The notes under the pieces are model-generated. The model ran no database searches. It saw only the letters and a list, made by a program, of their open reading frames with translations, and was not told the origin of the DNA. The translations under genes and the position numbers were made by a program. From Muricea muricata (taxonomy: Eukaryota; Cnidaria; Anthozoa; Malacalcyonacea; Plexauridae), in assembly GCA_963855995.1 (NCBI GenBank), contig OY979716.1, positions 33,301,094 through 33,365,093 on the forward strand: a DNA stretch of 64,000 nt, read 5' to 3'. Every line of letters begins with the position of its first letter. Within the stretch, counting starts at the first letter, position 1. Below, one piece after another: positions 23,346 to 33,989 of this stretch.

Positions 23346-26300
23346 TTTACAACGCTCTCAGAAACCGTTTAAAATCAGACGCAAAGCCAACTTTGTTCGA
23401 TTTACCAAATCCTCCTCCAACCGTAAGTTCAAAACGAAGACGACTGCAAAGGGAACAAACTTTCACTGGCCCTCCAGGTATAATTCCACTTTTAGACCTT
23501 TAATTATAAAGATCATGAAATAGTTTTGTAACACTTAAAACCCAGACAGCTACGTATTTTTAATCTACTAAGCCAACTTTCAAAAACAACCCATCTTGGT
23601 TTAGAAAAAAAGAAGAAAACGGAAAAGCAAATAGATAATAACGTGGGTCTGGTCAATGAAGAAATTTGTAAGTCTCAGCTTTACGCAGCCCACGCTTTTG
23701 TTCTTGTTAAACAATAGAAACCTTTATTTTCTGATTCTATTATTCACCTTGAATTTCTGAATACATGGAATTGAAATCTGAATGCTTTCATTATCTAGTG
23801 GTAAGCGAGACAAAGAAAGAGGCAACCACCAGTAACGTTGAAGGTCGAAAATCTCTAATATTAATCTAATTTGCCGTTTTTATACTAGAGACGCATAATG
23901 CATCTGGACGCATTATGCGTCCTTCTACATTGTTCCGTTCGTTCGTCTAGTATAAGATTCTAGTTCGTCAGGCAATTTTTCGTTCGTAATTTTTTTCTCG
24001 CTTTTTGCATCAAGGTTTCAGAATAGCCGTATTATTCATCTGTGTGCCGTCTTTATACACACAGACGCATAATACGTCTAGACGAACTATCGTCGATAGT
24101 GCGCCTGTTCAGACGAAGAACCGAACATAGTTCGTCCAGACGAATAATGCGTCTTCTACCCGTCTTTATGGTACAGATGCATAATCAGACGAATAATAAA
24201 TCCTTGCCCAAGTTCGTCCAGACGCATAATGCGTCTCCAGTATAAAAACGGCCATTCTCATCTGACATCTTAAGCGTATGTCAGGGAAGACGTACCCTTT
24301 CAATCTTTCCTCGCGATATTAACGATTATTATTTCAAGCCAGACTTCTAATCGAAAACGTACTCATAACGTAATTGTCGAAAGGGTGATTAAAAGGGGTA
24401 AAAATTAAACTTATACGGCAAATTGAAAAAAGGTAACTTTTTTGTCCAGCAGATAGATTAACATGCGCCTAGAAAGTCCTTCCTAACTTCAATGCTCTGT
24501 CATGATTTTTTAGAGGCTCAAAATGTCGAAACAGATACAATCTTAACATCGACCAGCAGCATGGCATCGACCAGCAGCCAGACAACCGACGAAATTTCGA
24601 GCAACACCCCTAGAAAAATGAAGCAAAAAAGGGTTATAAAGGCCCAAAAACAAAAGATAAAGAGACTAAAAGCAGCCATGGGCAAGGCACCGAAGGGAAA
24701 GGAAGCTCGGAAAGAAAAAGCCTTGGAGGAAGCCTTACAAAAGCTACCAGCAAACCTAGCAAATTTTGTGAGGATGCAAATAAAATTGCACGGGAAAAAG
24801 AAACAAGGTAGAAGGTACTCACCCGAGTTGAAGTCGTTGGCCATATCAATATTCCATGCCAGTGGGAAGGCTTACCGTCTACTTTCAAAGCTATTCATAT
24901 TACCATCGAAATCATCTCTTCATCGATACATTTCAAGAATGCCCGATAAAACCGGTATTTCCCAAGGGTCCTTAAAAATAATAGAGAAGAAGGTCATGCA
25001 AATGAATCCTCAAGAAAAGGAATGCACTTTGTGTATGGATGAGATATCGCTGAAAACAAACTTGTTTTACAGTGTACCTTCCGACAAGATCATCGGTCTG
25101 GAAGACTTTGGAAGTTATCGAACCAACAAAGTGGCGACGTCAGCATTCGTTCTTCTCATCCGCAGCATTTCTGGAAATTGGAAGCAACCACTTGCGTATT
25201 ATTTGGTAAACGGAGGATGTCCGCGTGATGCCATGGAGGATATTGTCAAGGAGGCCATTGACAAGCTTGAATGTATTGGCTTGAACGTGGTAGTGGTAAT
25301 GTCTGACCAGGGATCCAATTTCTATAGCCTTGTCAATCACTTGAAAGTCACTCCTGAGGAACCTTGGTTTATCCACAATGGAAGGAAGATCTTTTTGATG
25401 TTTGATCCACCTCATCTTATAAAAAGCGTAAGAAACAACTTGATGAAGTATACTTTCAGGTTTGGAGAAGATCATGTCGCGTCATGGAAAGATGTTGAAG
25501 CAGTATATGCTAGAGATTCAGCACTGCCTATACGATCGACTCCAAAATTGACCGAAAAACATATAAGACCAAATAATTTTAACAAAATGAAAGTGAAATT
25601 GGCGACGCAAGTCCTCAGTCACACGGTTGCAGCTGCAATTTGCACGTATGTCAGCGTCGGAGCCCTTCCATCATGTGCCATGGGTACAGCTGAGTTCATT
25701 GAAAAGTTTGATTCGATTTTTGATTGTGTTAATAGTTCCACACTTCACTCGACTAAAGTTCTGAAATGTGCCCTTAGCGACCAAACAAAGCATCAAGATT
25801 TCATGAAAGAAGCAATTGATTTCATCAAAGAACTGAAAGTCTTTAATGGAAACGAAGAAGTTACAGGCCGTATCAAGTGCCTCAAAGGATGGGTAATGAC
25901 ACTGAATGCAATACTTCTGATATGGGAACACCTCAGTACAACAAAGGATTTCAAGTTTCTTTTGACAAGACGGCTCAACACTGACCCAATTGAGAACTTC
26001 TTTGGCACTATAAGACAGCAAGGAGGGAACAGTGACAATCCAACGCCATCACAATTCTCCAGTGCCTTCAGGAAACTTTTTTTTAGCTCCTTCCTTACAT
26101 CATCAGAAGGAAATTGTGCTGCTGATTTTGACAAGCTCATTGCAAATTTCGAAACGAAGCCAAAAGCAAAGCCGCTTATTGCCAAGACCAACATGCCTCG
26201 CACACTATACATTGGACCAACTGACTATAGAGATCAATGCAATGTTAACTCTGACATTGTTAAGGACAATGCCACTGCATATGTTGCTGGTTACCTCATC

Positions 26301-26714
26301 CACAAATCTATGAAAATCCACAACTGCTCCACATGTACCAATGCCATCCAATGCAATGACCTGGATGATAACGGGAAGCTGTTTTGTTTCTTCAAGGCTT
26401 TTGATCAAACAGAAAACGCATTTGGGGGTCTTCACGCTCCAACAAGTTCCTTTTTGGACTACATCATGAAGTTGGAAGACGTATTTTACAAAAACTTTTC
26501 GATTTACACAAAGAGTTTGTCTGTTGGTAAAGATATTCTCCTCCTGCTCAACAAAGTACCTGTACCATTTAAATGCTGTGATGAATTTCCACTAGAATTT
26601 ATAAGAAAATTGTTTGCAAGATTGCGGATTTATTACTGCTTGAAATTTGCCAATAGAGAGCTTTCTAGAACAAAAAGGAAGAACAGAAAATACTTGAAGG
26701 TAGCACATCTGTAA
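22612..26714 (+). CDS. THAP-domain P-element-type transposase, spliced, largely intact
   Basis: Predicted exons are ~22612-22743, 23236-23477, 23605-23667, 23799-23843 and 24514-26714; all junctions keep frame and have GT/AG ends. Exons 1-2 encode a THAP zinc finger: C-x4-C (WCSAVNCSRN), FFRFPSDPAR, WVNLCRRADL, C-x2-H (LCSKHFEDC) and the ...PTLFDLP end. THAP is the DNA-binding domain of P transposases and THAP9. Exons 3-4 are short and basic. Exon 5 (about 730 codons) carries an N-terminal coiled, basic region, MDEISLKTNLFY, VVMSDQGSNFYS, DPPHLIKSVRNNL and LNTDPIENFFG, the acidic RNase H-like core. The long exon has no stop or frameshift. No in-frame ATG precedes the finger after the TAA at 22601-22603; an acceptor-like TTGCTAG at 22605-22611 suggests a further 5' exon. 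It may be active or recently active. Confidence 0.85.
23873..24252. mobile_element. MITE in intron 4 of the THAP-transposase gene (380 bp)
   Basis: The ends GCCGTTTTTATACTAGAGAC and GTCTCCAGTATAAAAACGGC are inverted. Inside, palindromic GACGCATAATGCGTC-type motifs and terminal-like CCGTCTTTAT phrases recur several times, suggesting internal duplication or nesting of related copies. It starts about 30 bases after the exon 4 donor. The target duplication is unclear, possibly ATT. Confidence 0.85.
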
Positions 26715-26879
26715 CAATATACACTGGACAATATGCTGTGCTGGTGATCACATGCATATGAAATTATGATGATGATGTTGTTTGCTATTAAATAAATCTA
26801 TGCCAGGCAAGCTGAAAAACACCCAACAGGCTGTATATGGATTGCTGATAAGTAATAATGTCCTATAAAGGTTGAATCT

Positions 26880-27740
26880 GATCCTTGGGCCTATCTTGTT
26901 TAGCTTATATATGATTTGCCTACTGTTTTACTCAAAAATTAACCAAGGTCAAAATATGACATTTGAATGGTGTTTTATCAACTATATGCTCATCAACCTT
27001 ACTACGACAAAGTTAACCATGGTACCTCAACATGTTTGAAAGTTACCCCAAAAGACATTCATTTACTTCAATACCATACAATTTACACCTCATCAAATGC
27101 GAAAGACCTTGGTTGCTTGGTAGGAACAATAGACACAAATCTGAACTACATATATCAATCATGATGGAGCATACTGTCATTTTATCAATAATCGAAATCC
27201 TAAATTGCTTGGTGTTCAGTGAACTACATTCATTTACTGTTCTTCTGTTTGGGTGACAACATCAAGAACAATTTGTTGGAAGCTCCAGTGTGTTAAAAAT
27301 GTTCCTGCTAGGACAGTGACAGGAACAAAAAAGTTTGAACATGTTACTCCCATTTTACAAGACCTAAAACATGAATCTAGGTTTTCATATCTCTGAGGAT
27401 GGTTCTGAAATTACAATGCTTTATGACATTTAAATGTGTAAACAAATTACTGGTCATACTGAAATAGCTCCCAGTTGCAGTGGAACTCTGTATTAGGGAT
27501 GCTATTATGTAAATTAATTAAGTTTGTGTAAAAAAATTACTGGTCATATAACCAGACACTCAAATATGACTTTCAGACACCTAACTGTAAAATTACAGCT
27601 GGGAAGAAGTTCTTTAACTATTGCCCTGTATCAATTTGGAATTCACTCTGTGTTTCTGTCCAACAAACAAACGATTATCATCTATTAAACATTATCTGAA
27701 GAAACAATTTTTTGTATGTTAATAAATATGTATATAGTAC
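26880..27740 (+). mobile_element. Decayed non-LTR retrotransposon (RT 3' half) in the P-element 3' region
   Basis: Weak but ordered signatures of a CR1/L2-like reverse transcriptase occur in different frames: LILGPILFSLYM (about 26886), SSNAKDLGC...TNLN (about 27090), LQCVKNVPARTVTGTKKFEH (about 27285) and FFNYCPVSIWNSL (about 27612). The order matches a normal ORF2 C-terminal half. Many stops and shifts are present, so it is old. 27741-28260 has no recognisable gene. Confidence 0.65.
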
Positions 27741-28396
27741 CTAGATTGCATTGTAATTATAATTATATTTCTTTTGAACATTGAGCATTGCATGTATAGC
27801 ATAACAATATAATCCTTGTATAGAAATCATTTGTAAATGCGTTATGAAAAGCTGATGTTGTTACCACAAAAATGTTTGTACATATTGCAGACTGCCTAGT
27901 ATACATGCAGCCGAGTGCACAAGTCAATAATTATATAAATTCAGGCTGAATTTCCGCCTGAATTTTTTCAAAACAAGAATTGACCAACTTTTGTTCAAGC
28001 TCATTCGTATCACACTTACAATTCAAAGTACATTTAGCAAATGACATATTATATCTATCGAGTAACCTACGGATTTTGCGGGTCTCAAAACAGCAAATAG
28101 ACAATGCGTTTAAATAAAATTTTAGCGTCATTAACAACGCTTATATTGTAATAAAATGAATAATCTACCTCTCTTTAGCACGTCCTGAAAATTTCAATGG
28201 CATGCAATGTAAAATAACGACGATATACTCATTTAAAGTCATGAGATATAAGTTCAGCCCATATTAGTTTCTGGTGTTTTGGTTGCTTTCAACATGGCGG
28301 CCAAGATACCGGAAGTTAAATGCGCGGCACAAAAACTTCAAAGGTTCCGACGTAAGTGAACTCTCTGTATATTTCTCCTTTGTGGCCCTGGCTTGA

Positions 28397-31300
28397 ACGA
28401 CGATGATGACGATGATAATTTTCTTCGTCCGCTAGAACCTGGCCCATCTTTTAAAATTCACGGTGGGAAAAGACGTGGTTCAGGTAGAAAGCGCAAACAC
28501 GAGGAAGGTTATGACAAGGCACGCGCTGCCTTGTGAAAAACGATTTCGCTGCACAAGGATGTTTACAACGAATGGATACATTTCCGATCCTCAATCAACA
28601 TTAAAGATAATTCGGAGTTTGCCAGATATCTTTTACAGTGCGTACAACCGGCCAGCCTGAATTATCCACTGTCTTGGACAGAACAGAACAGCCTGGTGGT
28701 GGCAATGAACGTGAAAGGTATTTGGTTTGCTTTTATAACTAGTAGCTTGCACAGCTATGGATTCCATATCACTCTTTTTTCTTGTTTTAGGATTAATACT
28801 CCTGTTTCAACACCTGGCTTTCCTCGAGCAAGATCGACACCAAGAAATTCCAAAACCAGATCACGACTCTTTAGTTCAGGTATTTATTGACTAAAGATAT
28901 AGCTTGACTGAAAAGCTTAGAAAGTGTGACATAAAAACAGCAACAATGTTTAACCAAGTGGTTTTGCAAAAAAAAACTTTCAAGACTGATGGCTATGTGT
29001 AATAGGAATAAACTAGTTTGGTTCTACTATGTATAAAATTAATGCTAATAATTCCTATTCTATATATTTTAGATTTACAATTTCAGAACCATCCTCAGAG
29101 ATATGAAAAACTAGTTTCATATTAATCTAAGATTAATATGAATCTAGTTTTTTTTAGATTTACAAGGTTCTTCACGTGAAATAGAGCATCTTTCATTACC
29201 TGTTCATGAAAAAGTCTTTATCGACTCAGTCAATAGAAATACATCGATTGCAGCAGTAATTTCTAGTGCAAACAATAGCGATAATGATAGTGATCCCGTA
29301 GATGACAACCCTGGTAATGAAAGTGGTGATGATGTTGATTTTGAATCAAATGCTAGCACTGAAAGTCATAATGATGATAATAGTGCTCATGCTCGAGAAT
29401 ATATACAAGAATTTGATCATCTTGAGATTTTATATGCAAAATAATTTCTTGATCATGACCAAGTGACAATGGAAAGAACACAAATTGATCCAGATGATAT
29501 GGAGATCAGTTCATCTGATAACATTGGTACTATTGAATGCAATGTGCCTGTAACAATTCAGGAAAATTCTGATTTGGTAGATGGAAGCAATCCCCTGACT
29601 AGACTTCTTCCTGCTGGATATGAAAATAAAAGAGCTGAAGGTGTTTAAGACCAAGTGTCTTTGGCAAACGAGAAGAAATTCATGTGTAGCATAGAAAAAA
29701 TATGGGAATTGTTTTCATTCTGCATGGACATTGACTGTCGAATGCCATTAGTCGAGGTTAAGGAAAATTTTGTTGGAAGTGCGTTGGAGATAAGACGGAA
29801 ATCTCTAGCAGGTGATTTGGGTGAATGGCAGTCAAGCAAGCGTGTGGGGAGCTTATATGTGAATAATATACAGACTGCAGCTGCCTTTTTATTCACTGGT
29901 AATAACTTTACTAAGCTTTCTCTTTTTTCCAAATGCCTGTCTTTAGCTTTCTTCAGTCCTCAAGCTTTCTACCAGAACCAGAGAAAATATTTAGTTCCCT
30001 CAGTTCATCTGTGTGGAATGATATGCAAGTGCGAATGTTTTCTGCTATTGCAACAAAGCCTGTTGTAGTGGCTAGGGATGGGCAAATGGACTCCCCAGGA
30101 TTCTCAGCCAAGAATTGTACATACACCTTAATGCATGCTCATCTGGATTATGTACTTCATGTGGAGCTTGTGGATGTGCGGAATTCACAGTTGCAAAGTT
30201 CTGTTGTGGAGAAGGTTGGGTGTGGAAGAGCATTGGATTTCGTAATGAAGAAACTTGTCATTGAAGAGCTTGTTACAGATTCATCATCTCAACTGATTAA
30301 AATGTTGGGTAAGTATTAAAGATGTTCTTAATCTAGCACATGAAAATTTGTAAACCTTCCTAAATGTACCATGGACATTAAGATTCTGATTGGTTATGGG
30401 CCGGAGTGTGTTTCCAGTTAATAATAGGTTGCTACCAGAATCTATTTTTAACCTTAATATTGACATTAACTAATTTTCTACCTTACAATGAAGAACTGGT
30501 ACTGGAGATAAATTTTTAAATAGTATTTTTCAATTTATGTATTTTAGCAACGAATAAGAAATATAAAAATATATTTCACCAGCTAGATGTGTGGCATAAA
30601 AGTAACAAGCTGGACAAAAAGTTGTTGGAGGTTTGCACATTTTTTATTTTTCTGTAGTTTATTTTATTAGCCTCTACATAATAAAATGTAAATGTTTTCT
30701 ATGGAAGCTTTCTACAGTAAGTAACAGACCAAGTGGTGCTGTGAAAATCCCAATACCTGACAGCAAAGCGATTACTTTTCCAGGCATGTAAGAAATTAAA
30801 GAATAAGGTGCTGGGAGAATGGGTGGCACCAACTAGGAATCATTTCTGGCATTGTGTAAAGAACTGTGGTGGCAATCTAGACAAATGAAGGTGAGGATGA
30901 AATGTGTATTGGAAACATACTTTATATTTAAATTACAATAAGTAAAAGTGTATGGGTGGATTGTGGATGATATCCTGTGCTTTGAATCCTTGTATTCGTC
31001 AGAACATATGCTTGCCTGCCTGTGCTGTAGGTTATACCAGTCCTGTCTGTATGTTTTTTGTAGACTGACTGGATTAACGTCTTGAAACATGTTACCAATG
31101 TTCACACATGGTATAATAGCTAATGCTCACGTGGTCCTTTAGATGAAGTTGGAAATAGAAAATGGATTGAACCAGACTCTGGAGCAATGCAAGCCCTTCG
31201 TGATATTTTAGTATGTTTATATAGATATGAGGGTTTGCTTGCTCGCAGCCTTCTTGCAGCTATCGACCACAACCATCATCTCCAACGAAAACAACCACAA

Positions 31301-31564
31301 AACTCCAAAGAAGAATTGCTATATTCAAGACGTTGGAGTAAGCGAGCTAAACGATGGAAAGTTGTAATCGTAAAGGAGAAGAAAAATTACAGCTACCTTC
31401 CAGTCATGTGTGCACATGTCCTCAAAGAAGCAAGCAAAGGTTTTTTGAAGAAAATAAATACTCTAACTTCAAAGGTGAATCCAAAAAAAGTTGCTCCAAC
31501 AATAGCAAGTATTCCTGCTCCTCCTACAGCAGAGCTCACAAAAGAACATATTTCACGATTTTAA
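28397..31564 (+). pseudogene. Multi-exon transposase-like gene, disrupted
   Basis: Exons with GT/AG ends: 28397-28717 (acidic run, RGSGRKRKHEEG, then KTISLHKDVYNEW), 28791-28879, 29158-30308, 30548-30630, 30784-30890 and 31064-31564. The protein matches a recurrent cnidarian and fish transposase-like family: FTKLSLFSKCLSLAFFSP, ARDGQMDSPGFSAKN (about 30077, first likely acidic residue), ELVTDSSSQL (about 30270, second), HQLDVWHKSNKLDKKL (30575), NHFWHCVKNCGG and YEGLLARSLLAAIDHNHH (31225). This order suggests a DDE/D RNase H transposase, perhaps Kolobok- or ISL3-like; the superfamily is a guess. Damage: TGA 28534-28536, TAA 29442-29444 and 29646-29648, frameshift near 30010, TGA near 30886 and TAA 31121-31123. 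The first exon also needs an internal frame change near 28650. The P element sits 12 bases before the first visible codons. Confidence 0.75.
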
Positions 31565-32029
31565 ATCATTATATATGATATGAATTTCTTTAAACAAAAT
31601 ACAATTGGTATACATTTGGTGCAAATAATGTTTATTTTCCTTAACCCCCACCCCTTCAGCTAGAAAATACTTATTTTTTACAATACACATTCAATTAGAT
31701 TTTAAAGAGGCCACCAAACAGGAAGGTGTTTGCTTACATTCTGAACAATCTTTCGTCATAAAATTTAGTAAGTTGAGTTAATAGCTAGTGCTCACTGTTC
31801 TAGTTTTATTCACTAATACATGCATAGGTTAAATCTACTTAGACAGCTGATTAACATGTTTAAATATGCGAAGCCAGGTGTCATTACCTTTGAGCGGAAC
31901 ACCTGCTCAGAACTTACTTGGCTGCCTCTTTAACAAAATGTATCTCTATATGTTCTTTGTACCTGACCTCTAGTTTTATTTGTCCTTATAGCCAGTATAT
32001 TGACCATTATGTGAAGAGTAATGTTTTCT
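31565..32029. other. Intergenic stretch between convergent genes
   Basis: AT-rich sequence holding the 3' sides of the plus gene at 31564 and the minus gene at 32030. No ORF or repeat is recognised. Confidence 0.5.
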
Positions 32030-33256
32030 ATCTTCCACACACAGTATGATGGAATTACCTTGCGATGCCCTTTCCCTAAATGTCCATGAATCCACATGAC
32101 ATACTGTCGATATGCTGCATGCCTCATAGCCCTGTTGTCATATGTCGGTGTAAATATTACATAATTGTATGTATCAGCCAGACTTCTTATGGCGGTTGCC
32201 AAATTATGAACTATCCGAGTCCAAGCAAATGCTTACTGCGGCATAAGCGCCTTTCTCGACGACAAATTCTCTCCTTCTCAGTCAACATCTCCTGGCAGGC
32301 TCCACACACACAAAATGGAGGCAAATTCACTGGTGGTACAGTGCTCTCAGAATTTTCTTTTACTTTTTCAATTATGTCCTTAAGCACCAATGGTCTGGAC
32401 ATAAATCCTTCCTTTGCCACTTTTACCAGGGTTTCTTGGTCTAAATTATCAATTATTTCCCAAAAAACATATCAAACAAAACATTAACATACAGTAATCT
32501 TATTTTGTACTATTTTAATTGCTAACCATAAATAAGACCTCTAAGAGACCAGTCATTATTTATGGCAGGAGGTGGCACCAAAGAGAAAGTGGTTTGGTAA
32601 ACAAAATTTTGGATGAATAAAAGGTTCGGTAAACGAAAATTAAAACACCTCAAGGGTTGGGTAAACAAAACTTTGTTGTCATTTCGAAGGCATAACTTCA
32701 TACAAACCTGTTGAGGATTCAAACCAATACCAACAGTCACTACAACAAACATATTAACCAGAGTCACTATCACTGAGTGATTTGTCGTATACATCTGCTC
32801 TTATCTGCAATATTTTTTTCTATCTAACTTTACTGTGTTTTTTTTCAGTGTCACACACCCCATCCATAAAATAATGACTGGCCTCTAAAGATATACTGTA
32901 GCACAGTTGAGAATTTGAAATATTCTTACAAGGTTTATTCGTCGTTCTGCAAGTACGTTTCTCTCCACAAAGTACTTCACTATTCTTGCAAGGACAGCCA
33001 GTTACTTTTCCACTTGCAGCGGTTTTAAGTTTGCGCATACATTGCAACTTGCAGTCTGGAGCAATTCACAGTTGAACTTGAAGTATGAAGTATCAAAATA
33101 TTTATGAAATTTAACACTGATTGCGTGCCTACTTCATTGACATTTGTTCAGGTATACCAAAAGAAAAAGCAATCGTCTTCTTCTGAAGTAATATTCAACG
33201 CAACTTCCCAATCTGCACCTCGTAATAGAGAACCATACTCCTCGCTTTGCGCCATA
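32030..33256 (-). pseudogene. CXC-motif plus P2RX7_C-like gene, transposon-associated, disrupted
   Basis: A short first exon may start at 33256 (MAQSEEYGSLLRGADWEV, 35 codons). Exon 33055-32930 follows TTGCTCCAG and encodes a cysteine-rich CXC motif (GCPCKNSEVLCG...CRTTNKPC) ending at a GTAAGA donor. About 32420-32211 encodes PPFCVCGACQEM and an EKERIC-RRERR-LC tail, the cysteine-rich start of the P2RX7_C zinc-binding domain. After a frameshift near 32205, 32202-32030 gives MRHAAYRQYVMWIHGHLG and RKVIPSYCVWKI, the end of that domain. P2RX7_C occurs on P2X7 receptors but also on many transposon-linked proteins; there is no channel domain here. It is convergent with the pseudogene ending at 31564. 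Confidence 0.65.
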
Positions 33257-33779
33257 TTGAATACTATATTTGCATAATTGCAATCAGCGGTGTATAAAGT
33301 CACGTGGGGTGATGTATACTGCCTTTAAGACATCACAAACAGTGTTAGCAGTCACTGAGAAAATAATTTAACATTATTTATGTCGAGCAAAGCCTAACTT
33401 TTGTTAAACGACCCTTTTCATATTGATAACCAGTAAGCGGGATCATCGGCCGTTCTGGGGGAATACCCCAATTGTCCTTTAAAGTCACTTGGATGCAAGA
33501 CTTCTTCACGATCTAAGTTTTATTCTCCAATCTTTTGTCTGTACAAGTGCAAGCATGTAACTCCTTCTCTGTCTGTGTTCTCAGCATTATTTGCGTCTAT
33601 ATTAGTAATGTGATCCCTACCATCACTCTTTGTTTATTGCTCCGTGCAAGACAGTTGTACATTGTGCATTGAGCTACGTGTATGTCTGGTTTATTACTAA
33701 TTAATTATAGCTTTATTTTGCATCGTGTTAACGCAACGAATCTCGCATAACACTTTGAACCAGTTCACAATTAAATTAC
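33257..33779. other. Intergenic stretch, no gene seen
   Basis: No coding signal or clear repeat. If the three surrounding genes belong to one element, its right terminus should lie here, but I found no match to the 18.8-19.6 kb side. Confidence 0.4.
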
Positions 33780-33880
33780 TTGTTAGCACCTCTATAAAGT
33801 GTCCCGTTAAAGATAAAGGCCTATATTATATAAATTGATTAACATTTTTACCAAAAGAAAAGAGTTCAGCCACAACTTAC

Positions 33881-33989
33881 CAACAGTGACGTTTTTGAAA
33901 TGTTTAAAATAACAATGTTGACCTTCCAGCAATGTTAACGTTGTCATGAAGATGGCAGCAAGTGCTTTAATTTTTATTATGTATGACAT
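33881..33989 (-). CDS. Signal-peptide-like first exon, copy 1
   Basis: On the minus strand ATG at 33989 opens MSYIIKIKALAAIFMTTLTL, a basic then hydrophobic stretch typical of a signal peptide, then EGQHCYFKHFKNVT and a good donor (TTG|GTAAGT at 33881). Copy 2 shares the mature-end sequence. I do not recognise the family; downstream exons were not found. It could be a remnant of a small secreted-protein gene. Confidence 0.45.

Larger units (their letters stand above)
21078..28384 (+). mobile_element. P-like DNA transposon, near full length (7.3 kb)
   Basis: Long imperfect terminal inverted repeats of about 115-120 bp (21078-21197 and 28262-28384) begin CACAAAGGAGAAATATACAG. Each arm also contains GGCCGCCATGTTGAAAGC and AGAAACTAATATG. 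The flanking sequence GCCCTGG(C) occurs on both sides (21071-21078 and 28385-28392), an apparent 7- or 8-bp target duplication, as expected for P-type insertion. Inside are a spliced THAP-transposase gene (22612-26714), an intronic MITE, a partial tandem duplication and a decayed non-LTR retroelement (26880-27740). Confidence 0.9.

Noticed and set aside
29105-29152. 50-bp palindrome TTTCATATTAATCT/AGATTAATATGAATC as a relic of the tRNA-bearing element, which has ATTCATATTAAT at its end
   Set aside because: Shared AT-rich text is too short to separate from chance; it may just be intron sequence.
31930-32420. P2X7 purinoceptor gene
   Set aside because: Only the cytosolic P2RX7_C-like tail is present, with a CXC exon upstream; no channel or transmembrane sequence.
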